Below are positions 9,161 to 16,924 of a stretch of 64,000 nucleotides of DNA, piece by piece. The stretch's first letter is position 1, and the number at the start of each line of letters is the position of its first letter. The position numbers were made by a program, and so were the translations under genes. The stretch is from Desulfovibrio psychrotolerans (lineage in GTDB: Bacteria; Desulfobacterota; Desulfovibrionia; Desulfovibrionales; Desulfovibrionaceae): contig NZ_BLVP01000010.1 of the NCBI RefSeq assembly GCF_013340305.1, positions 230,845-294,844 of the forward strand, written 5' to 3'. Under the pieces are notes generated by a model. It worked only from the letters and a program-made list of their open reading frames with translations, was not told the DNA's origin and searched no databases.

Positions 9161-9478
9161 GTCGCTCCCCGCCGCAAAGGGTTACCAGGCTGTTCGTGTC
9201 TGCTGCCTGCCGTCCGTCTTTCCGGCTTCGGACGTTCTGTGGACGTTCTGTCACTGCACTCGCCGCCGTACTTTTGTCATCAGACTCTCTGCTGCCGATG
9301 TTGCATATTTTCACGGCTTGGGGCGTGAAGTCAATTTGCATCTGCCCGATTTCGCTGGTTTCCGTCTGCGAAAAGGTGTTTTGGGTTCTGCGCTGCGCAT
9401 CACTCCTCGCCATTCCTGCATTGCGGGGCAGAATCGCTTCCCGCCGCAGTCTGCACAACGCCGTTTACCGAAGGAGAA

Positions 9479-9621
9479 CCCCTTCGTCTGTCTTTCGTCC
9501 TGCTCCCGTCCGGTGTTCGTCTGGTGTTCGTCTGGCACTTGCCCGACATTTTTCAGGCGTCTGAGTGGCGTCCGTCTGGCGTCTGTGTGGCACATGGCTG
9601 GCTTTCGCCGGGCATTTTCGA
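9479..9621. repeat. 11-bp periodic repeat array in the pat-acs gap
   Basis: About thirteen consecutive 11-base units from 9479 to 9621. The middle two are identical (GGTGTTCGTCT at 9512 and 9523) and most later ones begin GGC at 9534, 9556, 9567, 9578, 9589, 9600 and 9611. It lies in the 9161-9807 intergenic stretch, 187 bases before acs. No coding frame is convincing. The period is close to one helical turn. Confidence 0.75.
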
Positions 9622-9807
9622 CCACTCACCGAAAAGAGCTGGCGCAATGCTTTAAAGCAGGTACGCTGAGGTGTATAGAGAATCAGACATGTCTTCCGCC
9701 CCGTACACGGTTTGGGAGCCTTACAGCGAAAGATGTGTAATGTATGATGGTTGCATTGCCTCGCGGGCGAATTCTCCGTGACCGTCCAATAACAAGGAGA
9801 GCACAGC

Positions 9808-11793
9808 ATGAGCCAGACACGAATTGAAAGCATGATGGATGAAAAAAGACTTTTCGAGCCGCCTGCGGAGGGCCGGGAAACCGCGTGGGTCAAGTCCATG
9901 GAAGAATACGAGGCGCTGTACAAGCGGTCCATGGAAGATAACGAAGGCTTCTGGGCGGAGCGCGCAGGCACGCTTATCGACTGGTTCACGCCGTTCACCA
10001 AAGTCCTTGAGGCGGATATGGATACCCCGTCCATAAAATGGTTTCAGGACGGCACGCTGAACGTGGCCTATAACTGCGTGGACAGGCATATTGCCAACGG
10101 GCGCAGGAATAAGGCCGCCATCATCTGGCAGGGCGAGCCGGATGAGGACGTGAAGGTCTACACCTATCAGATGCTGTATGATCAGGTCTGCCGTTTCGCC
10201 AATGTGCTCAAGGCACAGGGCGTGGGCAAAGGGGACCGTGTGGCCCTGTACATGCCCATGATCCCGGAACTGGCCGTGGCCATGCTGGCGTGCGTACGTA
10301 TCGGTGCTGTGCACTCCATTGTCTTTGCAGGATTTTCCGCCGTGAGCCTGCAAAACCGCGTTCAGGACTGCGAGGCCAAGGTGCTGGTCACGGCAGACGC
10401 CGTGCTCCGTGCCGGGCGCACCATCCCGCTGAAGAAGAATGCGGACGAAGCCCTGCGGGAATGCCCCAGCGTAACCCGTGTGGTCGTGGTCAATCGTGCC
10501 AACGCCAACGTGGACTGGGTGGAAGGGCGCGACCTGTGGTGGCATGAGCAGATGAAGGCCCCCGGCATATCCGGTCACTGCCCCTGCGAACCCATGGAGG
10601 CGGAAGCCCCCCTCTTCATCCTGTACACCAGCGGCTCCACGGGCAAGCCCAAGGGCGTGGTGCACACCACCGGCGGCTACCTGACCTACACCGCCCACAC
10701 CACGCAGTGGGTGTTCGACCTCAAAGACAGCGACGTGTACTGGTGCACAGCGGACGTGGGCTGGATTACCGGACACTCCTATATCGTCTACGGCCCGCTG
10801 GCCCTTGGCGGCACCACGCTTATGTTCGAAGGGGTACCCAGCTATCCCGGACCGGACAGATTCTGGCAGGTGGTGGAAAAGTTCCGCGTGAACATCTTCT
10901 ACACCGCCCCCACGGTTATCCGTTCGCTCATGCGTGAAGGGTCTGAATGGACCCGCAAGCACGATCTTTCCAGCCTGCGGCTGCTGGGGTCCGTGGGCGA
11001 GCCCATCAATCCCGAGGCGTGGATGTGGTATCACGAACACATCGGCGGCAGCGCGCTGCCCATAGTGGATACGTGGTGGCAGACAGAGACGGGCGGCATC
11101 ATGATTTCCGCACTGCCTTTTGCCACGCCGCTCAAGCCCGGTTCCGCCACTCGCCCTCTGCCCGGTGTGGACGCACGCATCGTCCGGCCGGACGGAACGG
11201 ACGCGCAGCCCAACGAGGGCGGGCACCTGATTATCCGCAAGCCGTGGCCCGGCATGCTGCGCGGTGTGTTCGGCGACCCTGCGCGCTACAAGAGCACGTA
11301 TTTTGAACGGTTCCCCGGTGCCTACGAGGCTGGAGACGGCGCGCGGGTGGACAGCGACGGCTATTTCTGGATCATGGGCCGGCTGGACGACGTTATCAAC
11401 GTTTCCGGGCACCGCATGGGCACGGCGGAAATCGAATCCGCCCTTGTGTCCCATCCCTCAGTGGCAGAAGCCGCCGTGGTGGGTATGCCCCACGCCATAA
11501 AGGGTGAGGCCATATACGCGTACGTTACGCTTTCTGCCGATGTGGAAGAAACGGAAGAACTGCGCGCCGAGTTGCGCACATGGGTGCGCAAGGAGATAGG
11601 CCCCATTGCCTCGCCGGAAGTGCTGCAGTTTGCGGACGGTCTGCCCAAGACCCGCAGCGGCAAGATTATGCGGCGGATTCTGCGCAAGATTGCGGGCGGC
11701 TCTACCAGCGATTTTGGTGATACCTCCACTCTTGCCGACCCCGGCGTTATAGCTGACCTTATTGAAGGCAGGGTGGATCTGACAGGAAGATAA
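9808..11793 (+). CDS. acs: Acetyl-CoA synthetase, AMP-forming
   Basis: A 661-residue ANL-superfamily enzyme that makes acetyl-CoA from acetate, ATP and CoA; it is full length for Acs. Visible motifs are [11 protein letters not shown] (residues 273-283, phosphate loop), WWQTETGG near 425, the hinge [15 protein letters not shown] near 520 and the C-terminal [11 protein letters not shown], with catalytic Lys619. That lysine is the residue acetylated by Pat-type enzymes in other bacteria, and a Pat-like gene is the divergent neighbour. AAGGAG stands 9 bases before the ATG. Confidence 0.97.
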   Translation: MSQTRIESMMDEKRLFEPPAEGRETAWVKSMEEYEALYKRSMEDNEGFWAERAGTLIDWFTPFTKVLEADMDTPSIKWFQDGTLNVAYNCVDRHIANGRRNKAAIIWQGEPDEDVKVYTYQMLYDQVCRFANVLKAQGVGKGDRVALYMPMIPELAVAMLACVRIGAVHSIVFAGFSAVSLQNRVQDCEAKVLVTADAVLRAGRTIPLKKNADEALRECPSVTRVVVVNRANANVDWVEGRDLWWHEQMKAPGISGHCPCEPMEAEAPLFILYTSGSTGKPKGVVHTTGGYLTYTAHTTQWVFDLKDSDVYWCTADVGWITGHSYIVYGPLALGGTTLMFEGVPSYPGPDRFWQVVEKFRVNIFYTAPTVIRSLMREGSEWTRKHDLSSLRLLGSVGEPINPEAWMWYHEHIGGSALPIVDTWWQTETGGIMISALPFATPLKPGSATRPLPGVDARIVRPDGTDAQPNEGGHLIIRKPWPGMLRGVFGDPARYKSTYFERFPGAYEAGDGARVDSDGYFWIMGRLDDVINVSGHRMGTAEIESALVSHPSVAEAAVVGMPHAIKGEAIYAYVTLSADVEETEELRAELRTWVRKEIGPIASPEVLQFADGLPKTRSGKIMRRILRKIAGGSTSDFGDTSTLADPGVIADLIEGRVDLTGR

Positions 11794-11851
11794 CCGGAGC
11801 GATAGCCCGAGACGCTGTAGTAAGAATCTCTGTTAGTATCGTGATTATCTG

Positions 11852-11880
11852 TGCGGCCTGCCTATGCGGGCCGCATTTTT
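11852..11880 (+). terminator. Intrinsic terminator after acs
   Basis: TGCGGCC (11852-11858) pairs with GGCCGCA (11869-11875), followed directly by TTTTTATTT. It lies 58 bases past the acs stop. The remaining 280 bases before the chemoreceptor gene show no recognisable element apart from its ribosome-binding site. Confidence 0.85.
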
Positions 11881-12161
11881 ATTTGCGTGCATCCCGGCAA
11901 AAATGGCAAGAAAACGACTCGGGGCTGCGGTAATTTCTCCCGAAAAGAAAGAGCAAGGTGTTCTTGCTAATTGAAGTTCGTTTTCATTAACGCTATGCCA
12001 TTTCGGAATACACGGTTTCAAGACAACTGGATGCGTGTCGTTTTTCTCCCGCCACAGGGTGTAGAACAGGGGGTTTTATGCAGGAAGGCGCGGGGAATAC
12101 CATCGCAATGTTAGCGGTAATGCAAGATATGACGTCCGGTATGGCAACAAGGGAGTGAGAC

Positions 12162-14333
12162 ATGAAGTTGCGGACAAAAATGACAGGGTTTCAGGCCATC
12201 GCCACGGTAGTGATCGTATCCGTGCTGAGTGCGGTGTTCATCATGGAATTGATATCGTACAGCAGCGCAGAATCGGAAAAGTACCGCACCGAGGCCATGC
12301 AGAAGGAAGAAGAAAGACTGCGGGATTACGTGAACATGGCTGTCGGTTCTGTGGAAGCGTATCTTCAGCGTTCCAAGGACGTGGAGGCGCTGAAGCAGGA
12401 AAAGATGGCGGACCTGAAAACCGTGGTGGACGCCCTGTCATCGCAGATAGCAGGACTGCGCGAAAGCAGACCGGATATGGACGAGGCCCGTTTCGGTGCG
12501 GAAGTGGCGGCTCTTGTGGCCGCCGTTCGTTTTGACGGCGACAACTACCTGTGGATTAACGACATGACGCCCCGGATGGTCATGCACCCCGTTGATGCCT
12601 CCATGAACGGAAAAGACCTTTCCGGCGTTCGCGATTCCAAAGGCAACCAGCTGTTTATGGATATGGTGCGCATGTGCCGCGAACACGGCGAGGGTATGGT
12701 TTCCTACTACTGGGCCAAGCCGGGGGAACGGGAAGAAACGCTTAAGATTTCCTACGTGCGGCTCATCCCGGGGCTTAACTGGATTATCGGTACCGGCGCA
12801 TGGATAGAGGATATCACGCAGGAGATGCAGCAACGCGCCATGGAGCAGGTTGCCCGCATGCGCCTTGGTGACGGGAACTATTTTTGGATAAACGACACTG
12901 CGGGCGTTATGCTCAGCCATCCCAACGGCGCGCTCGTGGGTACGAACATGATGGAAACCCGTGATAAGAACGGCAAGCCCTATTTCCGGGAGATAGTTAC
13001 CACCGCCGGTGCGCGGGGAGAGGCCGTGGTGGATTACGTCTGGCCCAAGGATGGGTCCGACAGGCCGGAACCCAAGCTGTCCTATGTACGCCTTGTGCCT
13101 GAATGGAACTGGATGGTGGGCATGGGTATTTATGTGGACGGCGTGGAATCGGCCATTGCCGCGCGGCAAAAGGCCACGGACGAAACGGTTTCCGGTGTGG
13201 TGCGTCTTGTCGCTCTGCTTTCGGCCGTCATTCTGGCCGTGGTGCTGGGCATCAGCTTCCTGTTCACGCGCTCCATTACCAACACCCTGGGCGGCGAACC
13301 GGATGAAATGGCAGACATAGCCTCCACGGTTTCACGCGGTGATCTGACCTTTGCCTTCGGTGACCGGTTGGCGCAGGGGGTTTTTGCCTCGCTCAAGGAG
13401 ATGGTGGGAAGGCTTATCGGCGTGGTGCGGGAAATTCAGGCCGCAACCGAGCAGGTGGCTGCAGGGGCAGAGGAATTGGCTTCTTCGTCCGAAAATATGT
13501 CGCAGGGTGCCACCATGCAGGCTGCTTCCGTGGAAGAGGTTTCCGCTTCCATGACCCAGATGCTGGCCGGAGTGCGCCAGAACGCAGAAAATGCGCGAAC
13601 AACCGAGTCGCTTGTCACCAAAGCCGCCCAAGATACGCGCCAGTCCAGCGACGCATTGCGCCGCACTGTGGAAGTGATGCATCAGATTGCGGACAAGATT
13701 GGCTTTATTGAAGAGATTGCCCGGCAGACAAACCTGCTTGCCCTGAATGCCGCCATTGAGGCCGCCCGGGCGGGTGAGCACGGCAAGGGCTTTGCCGTGG
13801 TGGCTGCAGAGGTGCGCAAGCTGGCAGAGCGTTCGCGTGAGGCGGCGGGCGAGATAACCGAGCTTACCGGTTCCAGCGTTTCCGTGGCGGAAGAGGCAGG
13901 CAAAATGCTTGCCGCCGTGGTTCCGGATATTCAGCAGACGGCTGATATGGTCCGCGAAATTGCCGCCGCCTGCGCTGAGCAGGAATCCGGCGTGGGACAG
14001 ATTAACTCGGCCGTGGCACAACTGGATACAGTTATTCAGCAGAACGCTTCTGCATCTGAGGAGCTTGCCTCCACGGCGGAAGAGTTTTCCGCGCAGGCAG
14101 TGCAACTGCAGCAATCCATAGCCTTTTTTACCCTTAACGGCAGGGCGGGCGCGGAGCGCAGAGGGGCGGGACATGCCCGCACAGGCGCACGCGGGGCCGC
14201 TGCTTCCGGGCGGAAGATTGGGCATAAGCAGGGCGCAGGAGCCTTGCCGCAAGGCACGGCAGGAAAGGGCGCACCCGCAAAAGGGGTGCAGCTTGCCCTG
14301 ACCGATGAAGACGGAGAGTTTGAGCGGTTCTAG
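12162..14333 (+). CDS. Methyl-accepting chemotaxis protein with tandem Cache domains
   Basis: A 723-residue chemoreceptor. An N-terminal helix (~8-30) leads into two tandem single-Cache modules, each with a [Y/F]xWIND core and HP ([15 protein letters not shown] near 140-150; [14 protein letters not shown] near 243-255). A second membrane helix lies at ~345-368, then a short HAMP-like linker and the signalling domain with hairpin tip [20 protein letters not shown] near 510-530. The last residues, EFERF, resemble the WxxF pentapeptide tether for CheR/CheB with Phe for Trp. GGGAGTGAG precedes the ATG. The ligand is unknown; such Cache domains often bind small carboxylates. Confidence 0.93.
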   Translation: MKLRTKMTGFQAIATVVIVSVLSAVFIMELISYSSAESEKYRTEAMQKEEERLRDYVNMAVGSVEAYLQRSKDVEALKQEKMADLKTVVDALSSQIAGLRESRPDMDEARFGAEVAALVAAVRFDGDNYLWINDMTPRMVMHPVDASMNGKDLSGVRDSKGNQLFMDMVRMCREHGEGMVSYYWAKPGEREETLKISYVRLIPGLNWIIGTGAWIEDITQEMQQRAMEQVARMRLGDGNYFWINDTAGVMLSHPNGALVGTNMMETRDKNGKPYFREIVTTAGARGEAVVDYVWPKDGSDRPEPKLSYVRLVPEWNWMVGMGIYVDGVESAIAARQKATDETVSGVVRLVALLSAVILAVVLGISFLFTRSITNTLGGEPDEMADIASTVSRGDLTFAFGDRLAQGVFASLKEMVGRLIGVVREIQAATEQVAAGAEELASSSENMSQGATMQAASVEEVSASMTQMLAGVRQNAENARTTESLVTKAAQDTRQSSDALRRTVEVMHQIADKIGFIEEIARQTNLLALNAAIEAARAGEHGKGFAVVAAEVRKLAERSREAAGEITELTGSSVSVAEEAGKMLAAVVPDIQQTADMVREIAAACAEQESGVGQINSAVAQLDTVIQQNASASEELASTAEEFSAQAVQLQQSIAFFTLNGRAGAERRGAGHARTGARGAAASGRKIGHKQGAGALPQGTAGKGAPAKGVQLALTDEDGEFERF

Positions 14334-14360
14334 AACCGTCAGACCATTCCGCGGATACGA

Positions 14361-14394
14361 AGTCCGGCGCGGTTTTTCTGCGCCGGACTTTTAT
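14361..14394 (+). terminator. Intrinsic terminator after the chemoreceptor gene
   Basis: AGTCCGGCGC (14361-14370) pairs with GCGCCGGACT (14380-14389), followed by TTTATT. It starts 27 bases after the stop codon. Confidence 0.9.
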
Positions 14395-14598
14395 TGTCTC
14401 AGAAGCATGCCGAAGAGCAGGGGGAACCGTGAAAAAGCAATTGTCTGCCATACAAAGGCGCGTTGTTGCGTGTTGTGGCACACGGCAGGCCTCTGCGCCG
14501 CGCTAGCGGCCACTGACGGGGGCAGTTTCCGCACGCAAAAGGCAGCCGGTTAGAGCGAGTCTGCTGGCGGAGTGGTTCCCCGAAGAACTACAAATACT

Positions 14599-14626
14599 TT
14601 GACTGATATTCATGGACATGTAATTA
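14599..14626 (+). promoter_or_regulatory. Possible sigma-70 promoter for the 14678/14841 genes
   Basis: TTGACT (14599-14604), 16 bases, then TAATTA (14621-14626), in an AT-rich patch about 50 bases before a well-placed AGGAGG and ATG. It is a pattern match only. The stretch 14395-14598 shows nothing else I recognise. Confidence 0.4.
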
Positions 14627-14677
14627 ATAGGCAAACAACTGGCGCGGTATGCGCCACAAACAAGCCAGGAGGCTGTG

Positions 14678-14857
14678 ATGTTCAGCAAGCTACTTTCCGC
14701 CCATCAGGCAACGTGTAAGAGCCATGGTCGCCCCGCCGACAAACGCTGGGAAAAACCATTTGAACGGAGTGTGACGGTAGTAAATGGTTGGCGCCACAAG
14801 TTCGTCAGTTTCTTCAGAGACCCCTACCCCGGAGGTTGGCATGAACGACAGTCTTAG
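14678..14857 (+). CDS. Short ORF, possible leader of the following membrane protein gene
   Basis: 59 residues starting MFSKLLSAHQATC, preceded by an AGGAGG 5 bases before the ATG and by a plausible promoter. It overlaps the start of the next gene by 17 bases, a layout consistent with translational coupling. I recognise no family, and the composition is not strongly protein-like, so this may be a leader peptide or chance. Confidence 0.3.
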   Translation: MFSKLLSAHQATCKSHGRPADKRWEKPFERSVTVVNGWRHKFVSFFRDPYPGGWHERQS

Positions 14858-15698
14858 TCGCAGATCCACGCCCCGCTTCCCCGACGATGTCCTGATTTCT
14901 TTGGCAGTTTCGTGCCTATCGGTTTTCTCTCCCAACACACCGCTTGTGGCGATGCCCATTCCGGTCAAAGATGCATCCGCCTCAGTGTGCCACGCAGGAT
15001 TCAATCCCGCCATTCCGTGCCCCTATTCCCGTCCTCGTTCGTTGCCCCGCAGGTCACTATCCCATGCCGTACTGGTGTGGGTCCTCATCTTCGCCATCCC
15101 CATGGCGCTATTCATTCAAGCGCTCGCCAGGTTCTCTCCGCCTGAGCGAGGCGTGACATCATCGTCCGTTTCGGTGCGAGGAACGGTCAATCACGAGCCG
15201 GTCCGGACGGTGCCTCAGGCCCCGCAGGTGCAGGGCATGGGTTTCCGCTCCAAGACGGCTCCCGCATACTTTGAGAAAACCGTCTTTCGCCTGAGCCCGG
15301 AGCAGGTTATGGTGCTGCGCGACAGTTTTGATGATGAATTGGCAAAGCTTAAGGCTCGGGGCTTGCGGAGTGAAGATGTCCTGCATCTCCACGTAGAAGG
15401 TTCGGCAAACTACGTGTCGGCTCCCGATGCCATAGTGGCAGAGTATGATGGCCCTGCAATCAGTGGAGTGAACGTTCTGCATGCAGACGGCAGCAAGCGG
15501 GTTCACAGTTATGCGGTGGGCGCAAAGTTGACAAATATCGATCTGGCCGTGTTGCGCGCTCATGCTGCATACCAGGCTGTGCAGAACATGCTGCCCCTTG
15601 GAATGAAGGTAGGGGTAAGCTACTCTGCGCGTGAATTTGCGACGGAGAATCCTGAACTGCGCATGGCCCAAGTGACAATATCCGCCCGCAGCGAGTAG
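14841..15698 (+). CDS. Single-helix membrane protein with a periplasmic domain, unknown function
   Basis: 285 residues from ATG 14841 (GGAGG 5 bases upstream). The first ~90 residues are proline- and serine-rich and not convincing. A single membrane helix follows (SHAVLVWVLIFAIPMALFIQ, ~75-97), then a folded-looking domain of ~170 residues with a stretch like LHVEGSANYVSAPDA and VLRAHAAYQAVQNML. That stretch distantly recalls OmpA-type domains; this is not a firm match. The true start may be nearer the helix, but I see no better ribosome-binding site. Its stop is followed by a terminator hairpin. Confidence 0.55.
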   Translation: MNDSLSRRSTPRFPDDVLISLAVSCLSVFSPNTPLVAMPIPVKDASASVCHAGFNPAIPCPYSRPRSLPRRSLSHAVLVWVLIFAIPMALFIQALARFSPPERGVTSSSVSVRGTVNHEPVRTVPQAPQVQGMGFRSKTAPAYFEKTVFRLSPEQVMVLRDSFDDELAKLKARGLRSEDVLHLHVEGSANYVSAPDAIVAEYDGPAISGVNVLHADGSKRVHSYAVGAKLTNIDLAVLRAHAAYQAVQNMLPLGMKVGVSYSAREFATENPELRMAQVTISARSE

Positions 15699-15766
15699 GG
15701 CAAAGGCGTTTGCGGAACTGCTGCGCAGGTCGGGTGCGTGGTCTGCGCACGCGTGGTATAACGGCA

Positions 15767-15804
15767 AAACCCCGACTCCGCCTGAGGTGGCGGGGTCGGG
15801 GTTT
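15767..15804. terminator. Bidirectional terminator-like hairpin
   Basis: The 16-base arms 15767-15782 and 15789-15804 pair with one G-T wobble (AAACCCCGACTCCGCC against its complement), six-base loop, short A/T flanks. It separates the plus-strand gene ending at 15698 from the minus-strand gene ending at 16030. The remaining bases to 16029 hold nothing I can identify. Confidence 0.75.
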
Positions 15805-16029
15805 ACGGCATTCCCAAGGAATCCCGCAGGGTGCAGATGTGTGTGTTGTCTCGTGTCCGGTTGCCTGAGCACCGCTGCATCAGGCACATTCTGCATGTTC
15901 CCCGCCGGAAGCACCCTGCGTTCCGGAGAGGGGAAGCTATCCCCCCCCTGCTACGTCACCGGAGCATCCCCATGCTCCCGGCGCGTTTTCCCCCGTGCAC
16001 GGACGGTTACCCGTTCCGTGCGGTGCGGT

Positions 16030-16446
16030 TCACTGCCGTTTCCAGAAGCGGAGTCTGTCGGACAGGCACGGTACGGGATTGACCATGCTGTTCAGTTGCC
16101 CGTGCTCCGGGTCAAGCTGGTCCAGTTCGCTGTAATCATCGACGAGCATGATGTTCATGAGATTCAGAGCATCTGCGTAGCCGAGGAATCTGGTCTTCTC
16201 TTCCCCCAAATAGAAGAGAATGTACGACGGTGTTCCCGCGATGGCGTATGTCCTGGAGAACTCGGAGTAGTATTCCGGGTCCATCAGGCAGACCGTGAAT
16301 TTGTGCCGGAAGGTTTCTGCAACCTTGCGGAGGACTTCCATCTGTTCTTGATGCAGGGCATCGCTCTCAATACAGCCAGCAAGTACCGGGCGTGTTTCCT
16401 GCCTGAGCAACCGGGCGAATTCTGTAGGTGAATAGGTAGTCAACAT
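16030..16446 (-). CDS. Thioredoxin-fold protein without CXXC
   Basis: 138 residues with the thioredoxin pattern: a strand-helix start, LAGCIESDALHQEQ where the redox motif would be, VCLMDPEYYSEF, and AIAGTPSYILFYLGEEKTRFLGY carrying the cis-proline (TP). Only one cysteine (Cys25) is near the active-site position, so it cannot act as a dithiol oxidoreductase; a chaperone-like or mixed-disulfide role, as in HyaE-type proteins, is possible. An AGAGGAT precedes the ATG. The upstream region holds a sigma-54 promoter and a TGAGACA operator cluster, and the next gene upstream on the same strand is a sigma-54 activator. Confidence 0.75.
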   Translation of the reverse strand: MLTTYSPTEFARLLRQETRPVLAGCIESDALHQEQMEVLRKVAETFRHKFTVCLMDPEYYSEFSRTYAIAGTPSYILFYLGEEKTRFLGYADALNLMNIMLVDDYSELDQLDPEHGQLNSMVNPVPCLSDRLRFWKRQ

Positions 16447-16481
16447 GGCTGTATCCTCTGTTGCTGTTCTGTCTTTGTATT

Positions 16482-16497
16482 AGCAACAGCGATGCCA
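16482..16497 (-). promoter_or_regulatory. Sigma-54 promoter of the thioredoxin-like gene
   Basis: On the minus strand the sequence TGGCATCGCTGTTGCT matches the sigma-54 consensus TGGCAC-N5-TTGCW with correct GG/GC spacing and one mismatch in the less conserved sixth base. The predicted start near 16470 leaves a ~24-base leader before the ATG at 16446. The -12 half also forms one arm of an inverted repeat CTGTTGCT/AGCAACAG (16458-16465 and 16482-16489). Confidence 0.75.
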
Positions 16498-16575
16498 TGC
16501 ATAAATAATCCAATAAGATCAATATATTAATCGCGATTCTCTGTGCGGATGCGTGGTGGAAAGGAAGAATGGCGG

Positions 16576-16639
16576 TGTCTCATGAGACAGTGCTGTGTCT
16601 CATATGTCTCAATAATGTCTCATGAGGTGTCTTGAGACA
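16576..16639. promoter_or_regulatory. Cluster of TGTCTCA/TGAGACA sites, probable enhancer (UAS)
   Basis: A perfect 14-bp palindrome TGTCTCATGAGACA (16576-16589) is followed by TGTCTCA at 16596, 16605 and 16616 and a near-palindrome TGTCTTGAGACA (16628-16639). The cluster lies about 105-170 bases upstream of the predicted sigma-54 start, the usual place for activator binding. The likely ligand is the activator encoded next door (16925-19180). Confidence 0.7.
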
Positions 16640-16740
16640 TGTTGGGTCGGCAGCGTCTTCTGGCGGGAGGGGAGGGGGCGCCACTGCGGCCTGCTGCGCA
16701 GGTTTCGTGCTGCGGGAACACGATGCGGTCGGGGCTGGCC

Positions 16741-16806
16741 GATGGCAGACCGATGGCAGACCGATGGCAGACAGATGGCAGACCGATGGCAGACAGATGG
16801 CAGACT
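16741..16806. repeat. Six-copy 11-bp tandem repeat
   Basis: Six copies of GATGGCAGACN at 16741, 16752, 16763, 16774, 16785 and 16796, differing only in the last base. It sits between the sigma-54 activator stop and the UAS cluster and has an 11-bp period like the array before acs. The unit is too short and unspaced for a CRISPR. Confidence 0.9.
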
Positions 16807-16924
16807 GGTGGCTGGCTGGCGATAGGCAAACGACTGCAATAGATTGCCGGGCGACCGGCGGCGCCTTGTGGCACCGGTGACGATTGGTAGTGACTGGCGG
16901 GCGCGGGAAAGAGGCGGGTGGCGG

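Noticed and set aside
9588..9603. TGGCACATGGCTGGCT as a sigma-54 promoter for acs
   Set aside because: GG and GC spacing fit, but the -12 element has TGGC for TTGC and the match falls inside the 11-bp GGC repeat, which creates such spacing by itself. No activator site seen nearby.
9721..11454. 577-codon minus-strand ORF opposite acs
   Set aside because: Histidine- and glycine-rich shadow frame of a clear acetyl-CoA synthetase gene.
14690..15013. Minus-strand ORF over the start of the 14841 gene
   Set aside because: Lacks a ribosome-binding site and runs against a promoter, ribosome-binding site and coupled starts on the plus strand. Kept as a reason for caution about the 14841 start.
15787..16431. 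Plus-strand ORF opposite the thioredoxin-like gene
   Set aside because: The minus strand has the thioredoxin pattern, a ribosome-binding site and a sigma-54 promoter; the plus frame has none of these.
16741..16806. CRISPR array
   Set aside because: Units are 11 bp and contiguous with no spacers; no cas genes in the window.
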